From contig CAVYTO010000005.1 of NCBI GenBank assembly GCA_963771505.1, positions 1 through 64,000 on the forward strand: 64,000 bases of DNA, given 5' to 3'. The notes below the pieces were generated by a model that ran no database searches, was not told the origin of the DNA, and saw nothing but the letters and a program-made list of their open reading frames with translations. Below are positions 1 through 8,265 of the stretch, piece by piece. The stretch is from JAJPHW01 sp963771505 (GTDB taxonomy: Bacteria; Acidobacteriota; Terriglobia; Terriglobales; Acidobacteriaceae). The stretch's first letter is position 1. The number at the start of each line of letters is the position of its first letter. Position numbers and translations under genes: made by a program.

Positions 1-36
1 AGGGCGGTGTCCTAGGCCGGGCTAGACGACGGGGAC
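1..36 (-). tRNA. tRNA-Glu, 5' half only (cut by window edge)
   Basis: Read on the minus strand from position 36 down to 1, the sequence gives a 7-nt acceptor strand (GTCCCCG), TC, a D-arm opening GTCT and closing AGGA, then C and the 5' strand of the anticodon stem, ACCGC, followed by CCT. This matches the first half of bacterial tRNA-Glu base for base at the diagnostic places (GTCGTCTAG and AGGACACCGCC). The window ends just before the anticodon, so its identity rests on the body sequence and not on the anticodon. The product is also the substrate of the glutamyl-tRNA reductase encoded by hemA in this window. Confidence 0.88.
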
Positions 37-58
37 GGCTTATTTTGGCGGGTCTAGG

Positions 59-117
59 TGCAGTTGCGATGGTATCAGCGCACGGATTCGCGTGTCAAAG
101 TTGATATCGCAACTGCA
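59..117. repeat. Perfect 12-bp inverted repeat bracketing the tRNA promoter
   Basis: TGCAGTTGCGAT (59-70) and ATCGCAACTGCA (106-117) are exact reverse complements separated by 35 bp. A smaller CACG/CGTG pair lies inside the loop. The arms enclose the -35 box and overlap the -10 box of the inferred tRNA-Glu promoter. There is no T tract on either side, so a simple intrinsic terminator for the gene at 133-588 is not supported. It could be an operator or a cruciform, but this is inference. Confidence 0.7.
69..98 (-). promoter_or_regulatory. Sigma-70 type promoter for tRNA-Glu
   Basis: On the minus strand there is a perfect -35 box TTGACA (98-93), an 18-nt spacer and a -10-like TACCAT (74-69). 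The predicted start near position 62 would give a leader of about 26 nt before the tRNA 5' end at 36. The -35 match is strong; the -10 box matches only four of six consensus positions. Confidence 0.55.
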
Positions 118-132
118 AACGCGACTATCCAG

Positions 133-588
133 CTACTTAGCCGGTGCTTCGGTCTGTTGAGAAAAAAACACGTGCCAGCCGCCGTCGCTCCATAAATAGG
201 AATCGGAATACATTCTGATTTTCTTGCTGCCCTCCTCTGCCTCCGACATGCTGGAGCCATGTGCAACGGCGACATTCTCATACATCAGCACTTCAGGAAC
301 GGGCAATTCAGGTATCGGGGTATTCTTTCCCCGGTTCTTGGCCGCCATGGCCAACTCGTCCGATACATGCTTGACTTCGCCCGAACGCAGGATCTCGGTG
401 AAATTGGGAACCAGCAAGCATCGCATGAATTCCGTGTCTCCATGCAAATAGGCAACGGACCATGCGCTCTCCAATCTTTGAATCGTGGCTACATCTTGAC
501 CTTGGTTCATCAACTGCGGAAGCTTGCAATCGCCCTGAGCCTGCATGGCGGCTGAAAGCAGCAGTGAGATAAAAATGAGTCGGACCAT
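133..588 (-). CDS. Exported NTF2-like (DUF4440/SnoaL-type) protein
   Basis: A 151-residue protein with a short signal peptide (about residues 1-18, hydrophobic LIFISLLLSAAMQAQ). The mature part resembles small NTF2-fold proteins of the DUF4440 group: an early LESAWSVAYLHGD helix, a central segment ending in VAVAHGSS, and a final strand WSDGGWHVFFSQQ. Such proteins are often exported in acidobacteria and mostly have no known substrate. The gene stands alone and points toward the tRNA-Glu gene. A GAGGA sequence abuts the ATG, closer than usual for a Shine-Dalgarno site, so the start is slightly uncertain. The call is at fold level only. Confidence 0.72.
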   Translation of the reverse strand: MVRLIFISLLLSAAMQAQGDCKLPQLMNQGQDVATIQRLESAWSVAYLHGDTEFMRCLLVPNFTEILRSGEVKHVSDELAMAAKNRGKNTPIPELPVPEVLMYENVAVAHGSSMSEAEEGSKKIRMYSDSYLWSDGGWHVFFSQQTEAPAK

Positions 589-695
589 TCCTCGTATGAC
601 GTAAGCGGCGGTACATGGTTAGCACCAGCTACATTCGCCACGGTTGCATCCGATCGCCTGCTCGCGACATCAGATTGGAACGGTTCAAACCCAGA

Positions 696-1286
696 ATGCC
701 AGACCCACTTTATCTCAGCCTTTGGTATCCGAACTTCGACGTCGAGGACATGCTTCCGCGCATGCTCTCCGTGCTGCGGCAATTCCCTTTTTCAGTGCGC
801 CGGCCGGGCGTGGCACATGTAGCGCTGCATCCGGTTTCGTGGGGCGAAGCGACGATTCTGGAGCGGCGATTTGAACCCGGTGCCAGCCCCGAAGCGGCCG
901 TGTTAGTTGCGTCCGAGTTGCTGCATGATGACTATGCCTACGTTTTCGAGGCCGCGTGGGATCTTGCGATTCCCGACCAGAAAAAGCAGTGGCAGCCGCA
1001 GCCGGCAAACGTCCGCTTCATCGCTCGCGCGCCGGGTTTCGACGGCGGCGCATGGGAGCAGGAAGGCCACATCCAGGTGGACTTCGGCCTCGACTCCCAT
1101 TTTCTTCAGGAAGATGTCGCTTTAACCATGGAAGCGGAAGAGCATGTCCGCGCAAACGTTCGGCAGTTGGTTGAGTTCACCACCAAGGCCGAAAAAGGTT
1201 CTGGAGCCAGCGGACGTCTGCTGTGGTCGGAGTCGGACGACAACTTTGCTCACAGGCTTGTGTCCCGCTTGCAACGCGTGCAGTAG
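696..1286 (+). CDS. Conserved protein of unknown function
   Basis: A 196-residue soluble protein starting MPDPLYLSLWYPNF. I do not recognise its family. It has no signal peptide, membrane segment or obvious catalytic motif. It is rich in Trp and acidic residues, with a C-terminal half (GHIQVDFGLDSHFL, then a helix around EEHVRANVRQLVEF) typical of an alpha/beta globular protein. The open frame extends upstream to 615, but that part looks like non-coding sequence and the ATG at 696 is preferred. It is divergent from the NTF2-like gene and converges on ppdK, whose stop is 14 bp away. Confidence 0.65.
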   Translation: MPDPLYLSLWYPNFDVEDMLPRMLSVLRQFPFSVRRPGVAHVALHPVSWGEATILERRFEPGASPEAAVLVASELLHDDYAYVFEAAWDLAIPDQKKQWQPQPANVRFIARAPGFDGGAWEQEGHIQVDFGLDSHFLQEDVALTMEAEEHVRANVRQLVEFTTKAEKGSGASGRLLWSESDDNFAHRLVSRLQRVQ

Positions 1287-1300
1287 ATCTGAAAGCTTAC

Positions 1301-4033
1301 TTACTTAGTCCTGCCGCCTTCTACTTTCAGCGTGTCGGCAGCGGCAGCCTGCGCCGCAGCCAATCTCGCGGTCAGCACTCGGAACGGCGAGCAGGAAACA
1401 TAATTGAGACCAATCTGGTGGCAGAATTCCACCGAGGACGGATCGCCGCCGTGCTCTCCGCAGATGCCAACCTTCAGTTGGGGACGCGTCTTGCGTCCGC
1501 GCTCAGTCGCCATGCGAACCAGTTGTCCCACGCCTTCGCGGTCCAGCACAGCAAACGGATCTTGCTTCAGAATGCCCTCAGCTATGTAGGTTGGCAGAAT
1601 CTTGTTCACGTCGTCGCGCGAAAAGCCGAACGTGGTCTGCGTCAGGTCGTTCGTGCCGAACGAGAAGAATTCCGCTTCCCGCGCGATTTCATCGGCGACG
1701 AGCGCCGCTCGCGGCAACTCGATCATCGTCCCAACCAGATAATTGACTTTCTTGCCTTTCTCTTTGAAAACCTCGTCAGCGACCCGCCGCACGATCGCCG
1801 CTTGATTGGCCATTTCTTTCAAGGTCGCGGTTAGCGGAATCATGACTTCGGGAAACACCTTCACTCCCTCATTCGCGACTGTGACAGCCGCTTCGAAAAT
1901 TGCGCGCGCCTGCATCTCGGTAATTTCGGGGTAGGTGATACCGAGCCGGCATCCGCGGTGCCCCAGCATCGGATTCACTTCATGCAATTCTTCCACACGG
2001 AGCAGCAACATTTTCAAGTCTTTCAATTTGGGCGATCGCGGCTTCGTCGCTTCAAGCACCGCAATTTCAACCATCAAGTCTTCACGGCGCGGAAGAAATT
2101 CGTGGAGCGGAGGGTCGAGCGTGCGAATGGTGACCGGGAAACCGTCCATCGCGCGGAACACGCCGATGAAGTCCGCACGCTGCAGCGGCAGCAGCTTTTT
2201 CAAAGCGGCGCGGCGTTCCTTTTCGTTAGACGCGAGAATCATCGCCCGCATGTGCGGCAATTTCTTCTCGCCGAAAAACATGTGCTCGGTGCGGCACAAA
2301 CCGATGCCTTCCGCCCCAAACGCCCGGGCCTGAATCGCGTCGCGAGGAATGTCGGCATTGGCGCGGACGCCGATCTTGCGAAAAGGCTCAGACCAGCTCA
2401 TCAGCTTTACCAGCTCGGGATCATCCGGTTTCGCCGCCACTGTATTCAGCCTGCCTTTGATCACCCGGCCCGTGGTTCCATCCAGCGAAATCCAGTCTCC
2501 AGCTTTGAATGTGTGCCCCTTCGCGCGCATCTCGCGCGCTTTCTCGTTCACCGTAATGTCGCCGGCTCCGGCGACGCAGCACTTACCCATGCCGCGCGTG
2601 ACCACGGCCGCGTGGCTGGTCATGCCTCCACGCGACGTTAGAATTCCGGCTGCGACCTCCATCCCGTGAATGTCTTCGGGAGTGGTTTCTGCTCTCACCA
2701 GGATGACGGGATTCTTTTCCGCGCCATGTCCGGCCTTCTCCACTGCTTCGTCAGCGGTAAAAACAATTTGTCCGACAGCCGCTCCGGGCGACGCGGGCAA
2801 GCCTGTCGCCAGCACTTCGACGTCAACGCTTTTTTCGTCCAGGGCGGGCACAAGAAAGTCGTACAACTGATTTGGCTCAACCCGAAAGATCGCTTCTTCC
2901 TTCGAGATCAACCCTTCGTCAACCATCTGTATCGCAACCCGCACCGCCGCTCGCCCGGTGCGTTTGCCACTGCGAGTTTGCAGCATGTAAAGAGTTCCAT
3001 CCTGGATCGTGAACTCGAAGTCCTGCATGTCGCGATAGTGCTTTTCCAGCCGGGTAGTGATATCGCGGAGCTGGTCGTAGACATCCGGCATTACTTTCTT
3101 CAATTCGAGAATCGGCACCGGAGTTCGCACGCCGGACACCACGTCTTCTCCTTGCGCGTTCATCAGGAATTCGCCATAGAATTCCTTCACGCCGGTCGCG
3201 GGATTCCGTGTAAAGCCAACGCCCGTTCCACTGGTTTCTCCCAGGTTTCCGTAGACCATCGCCTGGACGTTGACCGCCGTACCCAGTTCGTCCGAAATGT
3301 TGTTGATGCGACGATAGTGCTTGGCGCGATCATTCTGCCAGGAACGAAAAACGGCATCGCGCGCCATGGTCAACTGCTGATTCGGATCTTGCGGAAAATC
3401 AGCCTTGGTGTGTTTCTTGACGACCCTCTTGTATTCGGCAATCACTTCTTTCAACGCCTTCGCGTCGAGATCGGTATCAAGCCGGGCTTTCTTATTTTTC
3501 TTCTTTTCATCGAACACTTCGTCAAACGCATGTTTCGGAATATCGAGCACCACCGCACCGAACATCTGAATCAAGCGCCGGTAGGAATCGTATGCAAATC
3601 GCGGATTACTGCTGCGCTCCGCCAGCGATTCCACGCTTTCGTCGTTCAACCCCAGGTTGAGGATCGTATCCATCATGCCCGGCATGGAGAATTTCGCGCC
3701 CGAGCGAACGCTTACCAGCAGCGGATTATCTCCCTTGCCCAACTGTTGCGCTTGCAATTTTTCCAAACGCTCGAGCGCTCGCTCCATCTGACGATCAACT
3801 TCCGCCGACACCGCACCATGACGCATGTATTCGCGGCATGCCTCGGTCTGAATGGTGAACCCCGGGGGCACCGGCAAACCTGCATTCGTCATTTCGGCGA
3901 GACCGGCGCCTTTGCCGCCCAGGTCATCTTTCATTTTTCCGTGACCTTCGGCCTTGCCGCCACCGAACGAATAAACGAATTGGACGTCTGAATTCTTGCT
4001 GGTTTTCACATCGGAAAGAGTTTGGGTTGCCAT
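1301..4033 (-). CDS. ppdK: Pyruvate, phosphate dikinase
   Basis: A 910-residue PPDK catalysing the reversible conversion of ATP, pyruvate and Pi to AMP, PEP and PPi, usable for gluconeogenesis or PPi-linked glycolysis. The N-terminal ATP-grasp part (about 20-390) contains GGKGAGLAEM and the FSMPGMMDTILNLG motif. The swivelling phosphohistidine domain carries TSRGGMTSHAA with the catalytic His at residue 474. The C-terminal PEP/pyruvate TIM barrel ends with GLNYVSCSPFRV, giving the catalytic Cys at about 881. Length is normal apart from a lysine-rich loop near 176-184. The gene is the last of glyQ-glyS-ppdK, 69 bp after glyS. The Thr two residues before His474 is the site targeted by PPDK regulatory proteins in other organisms; no regulator gene is seen here. 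Confidence 0.97.
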   Translation of the reverse strand: MATQTLSDVKTSKNSDVQFVYSFGGGKAEGHGKMKDDLGGKGAGLAEMTNAGLPVPPGFTIQTEACREYMRHGAVSAEVDRQMERALERLEKLQAQQLGKGDNPLLVSVRSGAKFSMPGMMDTILNLGLNDESVESLAERSSNPRFAYDSYRRLIQMFGAVVLDIPKHAFDEVFDEKKKNKKARLDTDLDAKALKEVIAEYKRVVKKHTKADFPQDPNQQLTMARDAVFRSWQNDRAKHYRRINNISDELGTAVNVQAMVYGNLGETSGTGVGFTRNPATGVKEFYGEFLMNAQGEDVVSGVRTPVPILELKKVMPDVYDQLRDITTRLEKHYRDMQDFEFTIQDGTLYMLQTRSGKRTGRAAVRVAIQMVDEGLISKEEAIFRVEPNQLYDFLVPALDEKSVDVEVLATGLPASPGAAVGQIVFTADEAVEKAGHGAEKNPVILVRAETTPEDIHGMEVAAGILTSRGGMTSHAAVVTRGMGKCCVAGAGDITVNEKAREMRAKGHTFKAGDWISLDGTTGRVIKGRLNTVAAKPDDPELVKLMSWSEPFRKIGVRANADIPRDAIQARAFGAEGIGLCRTEHMFFGEKKLPHMRAMILASNEKERRAALKKLLPLQRADFIGVFRAMDGFPVTIRTLDPPLHEFLPRREDLMVEIAVLEATKPRSPKLKDLKMLLLRVEELHEVNPMLGHRGCRLGITYPEITEMQARAIFEAAVTVANEGVKVFPEVMIPLTATLKEMANQAAIVRRVADEVFKEKGKKVNYLVGTMIELPRAALVADEIAREAEFFSFGTNDLTQTTFGFSRDDVNKILPTYIAEGILKQDPFAVLDREGVGQLVRMATERGRKTRPQLKVGICGEHGGDPSSVEFCHQIGLNYVSCSPFRVLTARLAAAQAAAADTLKVEGGRTK

Positions 4034-4102
4034 GAGTGCGAGGAACTCCTCTTATTTATTAAGTTTGTGTGCTAGAAAATGTCTTTGCGAAGCGATAAGA
4101 AT

Positions 4103-6241
4103 CTACGCACGTCCACTCACGATCTCGGAAAAATCCGCAATCGTCGATAGCTCGGCTAACAGCGTTTTCAAGAGTGCTAGCCGGTTGGCGCGCACGCGCT
4201 CGTCATCGACCATCACCATCACTTTTTCGAAAAATAAATCCAACGGCTCACGGAGGGCTGCTAGTGCGAGCAGCGCTGCCGAGTACTTTTTCTCAGTTCG
4301 TAAAGCTTCCACTCGAGGTTGAACTTGATCGAAGTGCGACGCCAGATCTTTTTCTTCTGGCGCAGAGCCTTCGGTCAATGCGAAGCGACCGTCTGTGGCG
4401 ATTCCTTTTTCCGCAGCCTGCCTCAGAATGTTTCGGATCCGCTTGCATGCCGCACCGATCGCCTGAAATTCCGCCGTGTGTGAGACTTCTTTCACCGCGT
4501 CCGCTCTTTGCAGTGCGTCAACGACATCGTCGTCTCCGGCAGCCATCACCGCGTTTACCACATCGTACTCAAATTCACGATAGTCCTTGAGGAAAAACTC
4601 CAGCCGTTCACGGAGAAAGACTTTCATGTTTTGCACGAAATCCTCGTTAGTCGAAAACCGGTGCTCGGCATCCGAGCCTTTATAGCCAGCGCGAGCGTCG
4701 CGCATGAGGTCGAGTAACAGGAAAGGCAGTTTGTGTTCGGCGATGGTCTTGATAATGCCATTAGCCTGACGACGAAGAGCAAACGGATCTTTCGATCCAG
4801 TCGGCTGCAAACCGAGGGAAAACATACCCGCAATCGTGTCGGCTTTATCCGCTACGGAAAGCACCGCACTCTCAATCGTCCGCGGGGCGGGGCCTTCCAC
4901 CGACAGCGGCTTGTAGTGGTCGTATATTGTGTCCGCGATGGAGTGGCGGGTTGCCGCAGGCAGGTAAGAATCGAGCTCTTGCTCGCGCGCATACAAACCG
5001 CCTACAACACCTTGCAACTCCGTAAACTCTTTCACTAATTCGGTAGTCAGGTCCGCCTTCGACATGCAAGCTGCTTTGTGGACCACTCCCGGCCGGATCG
5101 CCATCCCATGCTGCCGCACAGTTTCAGAAAGCCAACTGGACAAACGCTGCACACGCTGTGTCTTGTCGTAGTAACTTCCGAGGTCTTTCTGGAACGTCAC
5201 CTTTCTCAGCAGAGGTACGCGGTCGAGGAGCGAAATTTTCTGGTCGGTCTGCCAAAAGAACCTGGCATCGTTGAAGCGCGCTCGCAAAACTCGTTCATGA
5301 CCGTGCCGGATCACCCCGCTTGCATCGCCATCGGTGTTCAGCACTGCGAGAAAATGTGGCGTGAGCTTGCCTTCTCCACCTTCAATCGCAAAATATTTCT
5401 GATGGTCTCGCATGACCGTGACCAAAACTTCCTCCGGCAACGACAGGAACTCTCGTTCAAAATTACCCAGAATCACGGACGGGTATTCCGTCAGGTTGAC
5501 AACCGCATCCAGCAGGTCGCCGTCTTCGCGCCATCGCGCTCCGGGAATCTGCCGGGTGGCTGCATCCAGTTCTTTGCGAATTTGCTGTTCGCGCGCACTT
5601 CGGTCGAGAACCTTGGCCCCAGCCATCGCATGCATATATGCATTCGCGTGCGGAATCTTCACGCTGTGATTACTCAGGATGCGGTGCCCACGCGACTGGT
5701 CGCCAGCCCGCACGCCGTCGAACTCCAGAGGAATTACTTCACCGTCGATCATGGCGACAATCCAGCGCACCGGGCGAACGAACAACTCCCCGCGTTTGCG
5801 CCAATACATATTTTTCGGCCAATAGATCGAGTTGATTTCTTTAGGCAGCGTTTCTGCGAGAACTTCGGCGGCACGACGGCCCTTCTTGGTGACGGTTGCC
5901 GCGATGTATTCTCCCTTTGCAGTTTGAACGGTTTCCAATCGTTCGAGCGTCACGCCATTTTTTTTGGCGAAGGCAATGGCTGGTGCGGCAGGTTGACCAT
6001 CCTTGAAGGCCACGCTAGTAGAAGGTCCGGTTACTTGCTCGGTAACATCTTTTTGCGCATCCGCAATTCCCCCGAGCACGCTTAAACGCCGCGGCGACGA
6101 AAAGGCAGCAACGAACTGCCCGTGTCCCAAAGATTCTTTCAGCAGAAGTTGGCCAACGCGGGTTGCCAAATCGTTCGCCGCAGCGTCCAGCATCCGAGCG
6201 GGAATCTCCTCGCAACCGATTTCCAGAAGAAAATCGGCCAT
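4103..6241 (-). CDS. glyS: Glycyl-tRNA synthetase beta subunit
   Basis: A 712-residue GlyS of the bacterial alpha2-beta2 enzyme, which charges tRNA-Gly. The N-terminus MADFLLEIGCEEIPARML is the family signature. FSSPRRLSV, the SIYWPKNMYWRKRGELFVRPVRW region (split here by position, about 115-140) and MRDHQKYFA are conserved. The C-terminal quarter is the DALR-type tRNA-binding domain. Length is close to the usual 690. Its ATG shares one base with the glyQ stop (TAATG), which implies translational coupling and balanced subunit synthesis. Confidence 0.97.
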   Translation of the reverse strand: MADFLLEIGCEEIPARMLDAAANDLATRVGQLLLKESLGHGQFVAAFSSPRRLSVLGGIADAQKDVTEQVTGPSTSVAFKDGQPAAPAIAFAKKNGVTLERLETVQTAKGEYIAATVTKKGRRAAEVLAETLPKEINSIYWPKNMYWRKRGELFVRPVRWIVAMIDGEVIPLEFDGVRAGDQSRGHRILSNHSVKIPHANAYMHAMAGAKVLDRSAREQQIRKELDAATRQIPGARWREDGDLLDAVVNLTEYPSVILGNFEREFLSLPEEVLVTVMRDHQKYFAIEGGEGKLTPHFLAVLNTDGDASGVIRHGHERVLRARFNDARFFWQTDQKISLLDRVPLLRKVTFQKDLGSYYDKTQRVQRLSSWLSETVRQHGMAIRPGVVHKAACMSKADLTTELVKEFTELQGVVGGLYAREQELDSYLPAATRHSIADTIYDHYKPLSVEGPAPRTIESAVLSVADKADTIAGMFSLGLQPTGSKDPFALRRQANGIIKTIAEHKLPFLLLDLMRDARAGYKGSDAEHRFSTNEDFVQNMKVFLRERLEFFLKDYREFEYDVVNAVMAAGDDDVVDALQRADAVKEVSHTAEFQAIGAACKRIRNILRQAAEKGIATDGRFALTEGSAPEEKDLASHFDQVQPRVEALRTEKKYSAALLALAALREPLDLFFEKVMVMVDDERVRANRLALLKTLLAELSTIADFSEIVSGRA

Positions 6242-7293
6242 TATGTCCCCACCGGCGCAAGATGAGGATTGCCTTTACTCTTATTTTTCTTGGGCGGTGG
6301 CGCCAGTTCCTGCACCGGATCAGCGGAGCCCTTCCTTTGTTGATTCACGTAGGCTCTCGCGATTCCAACTGCCAGTGCCCTCACCCGAGCAATCACGCCG
6401 ACGCGCTCGGTTACGGAAATCGCTCCTCGCGCATCGAGGATGTTGAACAAGTGCGAACATTTCAGGCAAAGATCGTAAGCGGCTAAGACCGGAAAGCGCC
6501 CGGTTTCCCGAGCGTGGCCCTCACCCGCTTCCGGTTCCGTGCTATTACCACGCTTGAGTTGTAAAGCACCAAATCGCTCAATCAGCGCCTTGCACTCAGC
6601 TTCATAGTCCGCGAAGTGCTGCCACGCCTTATCGATATCCGCCATTTCGAAGTTGTAAACCGAGAATTGCTCTTCATCCGCCAACCGCACATCGCCGTAC
6701 TTCACTTCCCTGTCGTCGGTGGGATCGCGCGCCCACACAATGTCGTAAATCGAATCGACATCTTGAAGAAATGCGCAAATACGCTCCAGGCCGTATGTCA
6801 GCTCTGCGGAAATCGGATCGAGATCGATGCCGCCACACTGCTGGAAATATGTGAATTGCGTAATTTCCAAGCCATCGAGCATCACCTGCCAGCCCACGCC
6901 CCATGCGTTCAGGGTCGGCGATTCCCAGTTGTCTTCTTCGAATTTCAAATCATGCTGCCGCAGATCGATGCCGATTGCGCCCAACGATTCCAGGTAGAGT
7001 TCCTGTACATTTTCCGGCGGCGGCTTGAGAATCACCTGCATCTGCATGTGCTTAAAAAGGCGATTGGGATTCTCTCCATACCGGCCATCGGCCGGCCTTC
7101 GCGATGGCTGGACGTATGCAACCTTGTATGGGTTGGGGCCTAGAACCCGCAAGAAAGTCTCCGGGGACATAGTCCCAGCGCCGACTTCCACGTCATAGGG
7201 CTGCTGCAACACGCATCCGCGCTCAGCCCAGAATGTCTGCAAACGGAGTACGAGTTCCTGAAAAGTCAGCGATTTTGCACTAGTTGTTTGCAT
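6241..7293 (-). CDS. glyQ: Glycyl-tRNA synthetase alpha subunit
   Basis: The catalytic class II subunit of glycyl-tRNA synthetase. Signature stretches include LTFQELVLRLQTFWAERGC, DVEVGAGTMSPETFLRVLGP, GWQVMLDGLEITQFTYFQQ and NILDARGAISVTERV. From the chosen ATG the protein has 350 residues, longer than the usual 290-300 because of a lysine/proline-rich C-terminal tail (PPPKKNKSKGN) and a small insertion near residue 250. The frame stays open to an ATG at 7344, but a good promoter puts transcription start near 7340, so the internal ATG at 7293 just before the conserved LTFQ block is preferred. No Shine-Dalgarno site is obvious. Confidence 0.95.
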   Translation of the reverse strand: MQTTSAKSLTFQELVLRLQTFWAERGCVLQQPYDVEVGAGTMSPETFLRVLGPNPYKVAYVQPSRRPADGRYGENPNRLFKHMQMQVILKPPPENVQELYLESLGAIGIDLRQHDLKFEEDNWESPTLNAWGVGWQVMLDGLEITQFTYFQQCGGIDLDPISAELTYGLERICAFLQDVDSIYDIVWARDPTDDREVKYGDVRLADEEQFSVYNFEMADIDKAWQHFADYEAECKALIERFGALQLKRGNSTEPEAGEGHARETGRFPVLAAYDLCLKCSHLFNILDARGAISVTERVGVIARVRALAVGIARAYVNQQRKGSADPVQELAPPPKKNKSKGNPHLAPVGT

Positions 7294-7346
7294 AACAGGC
7301 GTTGGTTGATCGAAAGGAGCTGGCACCGACACCGATTTAATCAATG

Positions 7347-7375
7347 ATTGTAAAGGAAGAAGCGCGACCCGTCAG
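7347..7375 (-). promoter_or_regulatory. Probable sigma-70 promoter for glyQ-glyS-ppdK
   Basis: The minus strand has CTGACG (7375-7370), a 17-nt spacer and TACAAT (7352-7347). Both boxes match consensus at four or five of six positions. The start would fall near 7340, in the 120-bp gap between the divergent glyQ and nth genes. Confidence 0.5.
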
Positions 7376-7464
7376 CTTGCTTCTCGTTTGCGAATACCAT
7401 GTTTCATGGATTTTAATACGCGTCACACCACTCGTCGCCGTCTGCTAGCATTTGAACTCAATCG

Positions 7465-8247
7465 ATGAAGACTTCCCCTGCTCTCAAGAAAAAGCGAACT
7501 TCCAAGGCAAATAACAGCGCCCCGCTCTCGGCCACGAGCCGAGGTCGGAAAGCTTCCCCGAATAAGGGTTACAACCCGGTTGCGCCAGCTCGCATAGCTG
7601 AAATCCTTAACCGCCTTGACCAGCTTTATCCCGACGTCACCTGCGCCCTGACTCATCGCAACGCCTGGGAGCTTCTTGTTGCCACCATCCTCTCCGCTCA
7701 ATCGACCGATGTGAATGTCAATCGCGTGACGCCGGGCCTGTTTGCCAAATATCCTACCGTGCAGTCGTTTGCTGCGCTTCACGCCGAGGAGCTTGAGCCA
7801 GAGGTGCGTTCTACCGGTTTTTTCCGCAATAAGGCCAAGTCCGTAACCGGGGCAGCCCGGCGTATCGTCGAAGTCTACGGCGGCAAGGTTCCCGATAACA
7901 TGGATGACCTACTAACTATTCCCGGCGTGGCCAGAAAGACCGCCAACGTGGTCTTGGGGACATGGTTCAAGCAAGGGATTGGTGTAGTTGTCGATACGCA
8001 TGTAACACGGATATCGCGGCGGCTGGAGCTTACGAAGCAAATTGATCCGGGCAAAATCGAACAGGACCTGATGCGGGTGATCCCTCAGCCAAAATGGATA
8101 TTGTTCTCCCACCAGATAATTTGGCATGGGCGCAAGCTTTGCATTGCGAGAAGGCCGAAGTGCGAAGCTTGCCCAATCGAGAATATCTGCCACGCTGAAG
8201 ACAAGACTTGGTCGACAGTTCCGGTGCACAAAGGTGCAAAAGGCTAG
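7465..8247 (+). CDS. nth: Endonuclease III (DNA glycosylase/AP lyase)
   Basis: A 260-residue base-excision repair enzyme that removes oxidised pyrimidines and cleaves the abasic site. It has the helix-hairpin-helix LTIPGVARKTANVV with the catalytic Lys, and the catalytic Asp in VVDTHVTRISRR. Four Cys in a C-x6-C-x2-C-x5-C pattern near the C-terminus (CIARRPKCEACPIENIC) form the [4Fe-4S] cluster. About 40 N-terminal residues (Lys/Ser-rich, low complexity) precede the conserved domain, so translation might begin further in. It is followed after 18 bp by the S9 peptidase gene, so the two are probably co-transcribed. Confidence 0.96.
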   Translation: MKTSPALKKKRTSKANNSAPLSATSRGRKASPNKGYNPVAPARIAEILNRLDQLYPDVTCALTHRNAWELLVATILSAQSTDVNVNRVTPGLFAKYPTVQSFAALHAEELEPEVRSTGFFRNKAKSVTGAARRIVEVYGGKVPDNMDDLLTIPGVARKTANVVLGTWFKQGIGVVVDTHVTRISRRLELTKQIDPGKIEQDLMRVIPQPKWILFSHQIIWHGRKLCIARRPKCEACPIENICHAEDKTWSTVPVHKGAKG

Positions 8248-8265
8248 ATTTCCGAGGAGATAACG

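Noticed and set aside
2666..3991. A 441-codon open frame on the plus strand inside ppdK
   Set aside because: It is the antisense shadow of a highly conserved gene; the peptide has no recognisable domain and is rich in His, Arg and Phe, as is usual for shadows of GC-rich genes.
5078..6085. A 335-codon plus-strand open frame inside glyS
   Set aside because: It lies antisense to a full-length glyS with all family motifs; no start signal or conserved domain is present.
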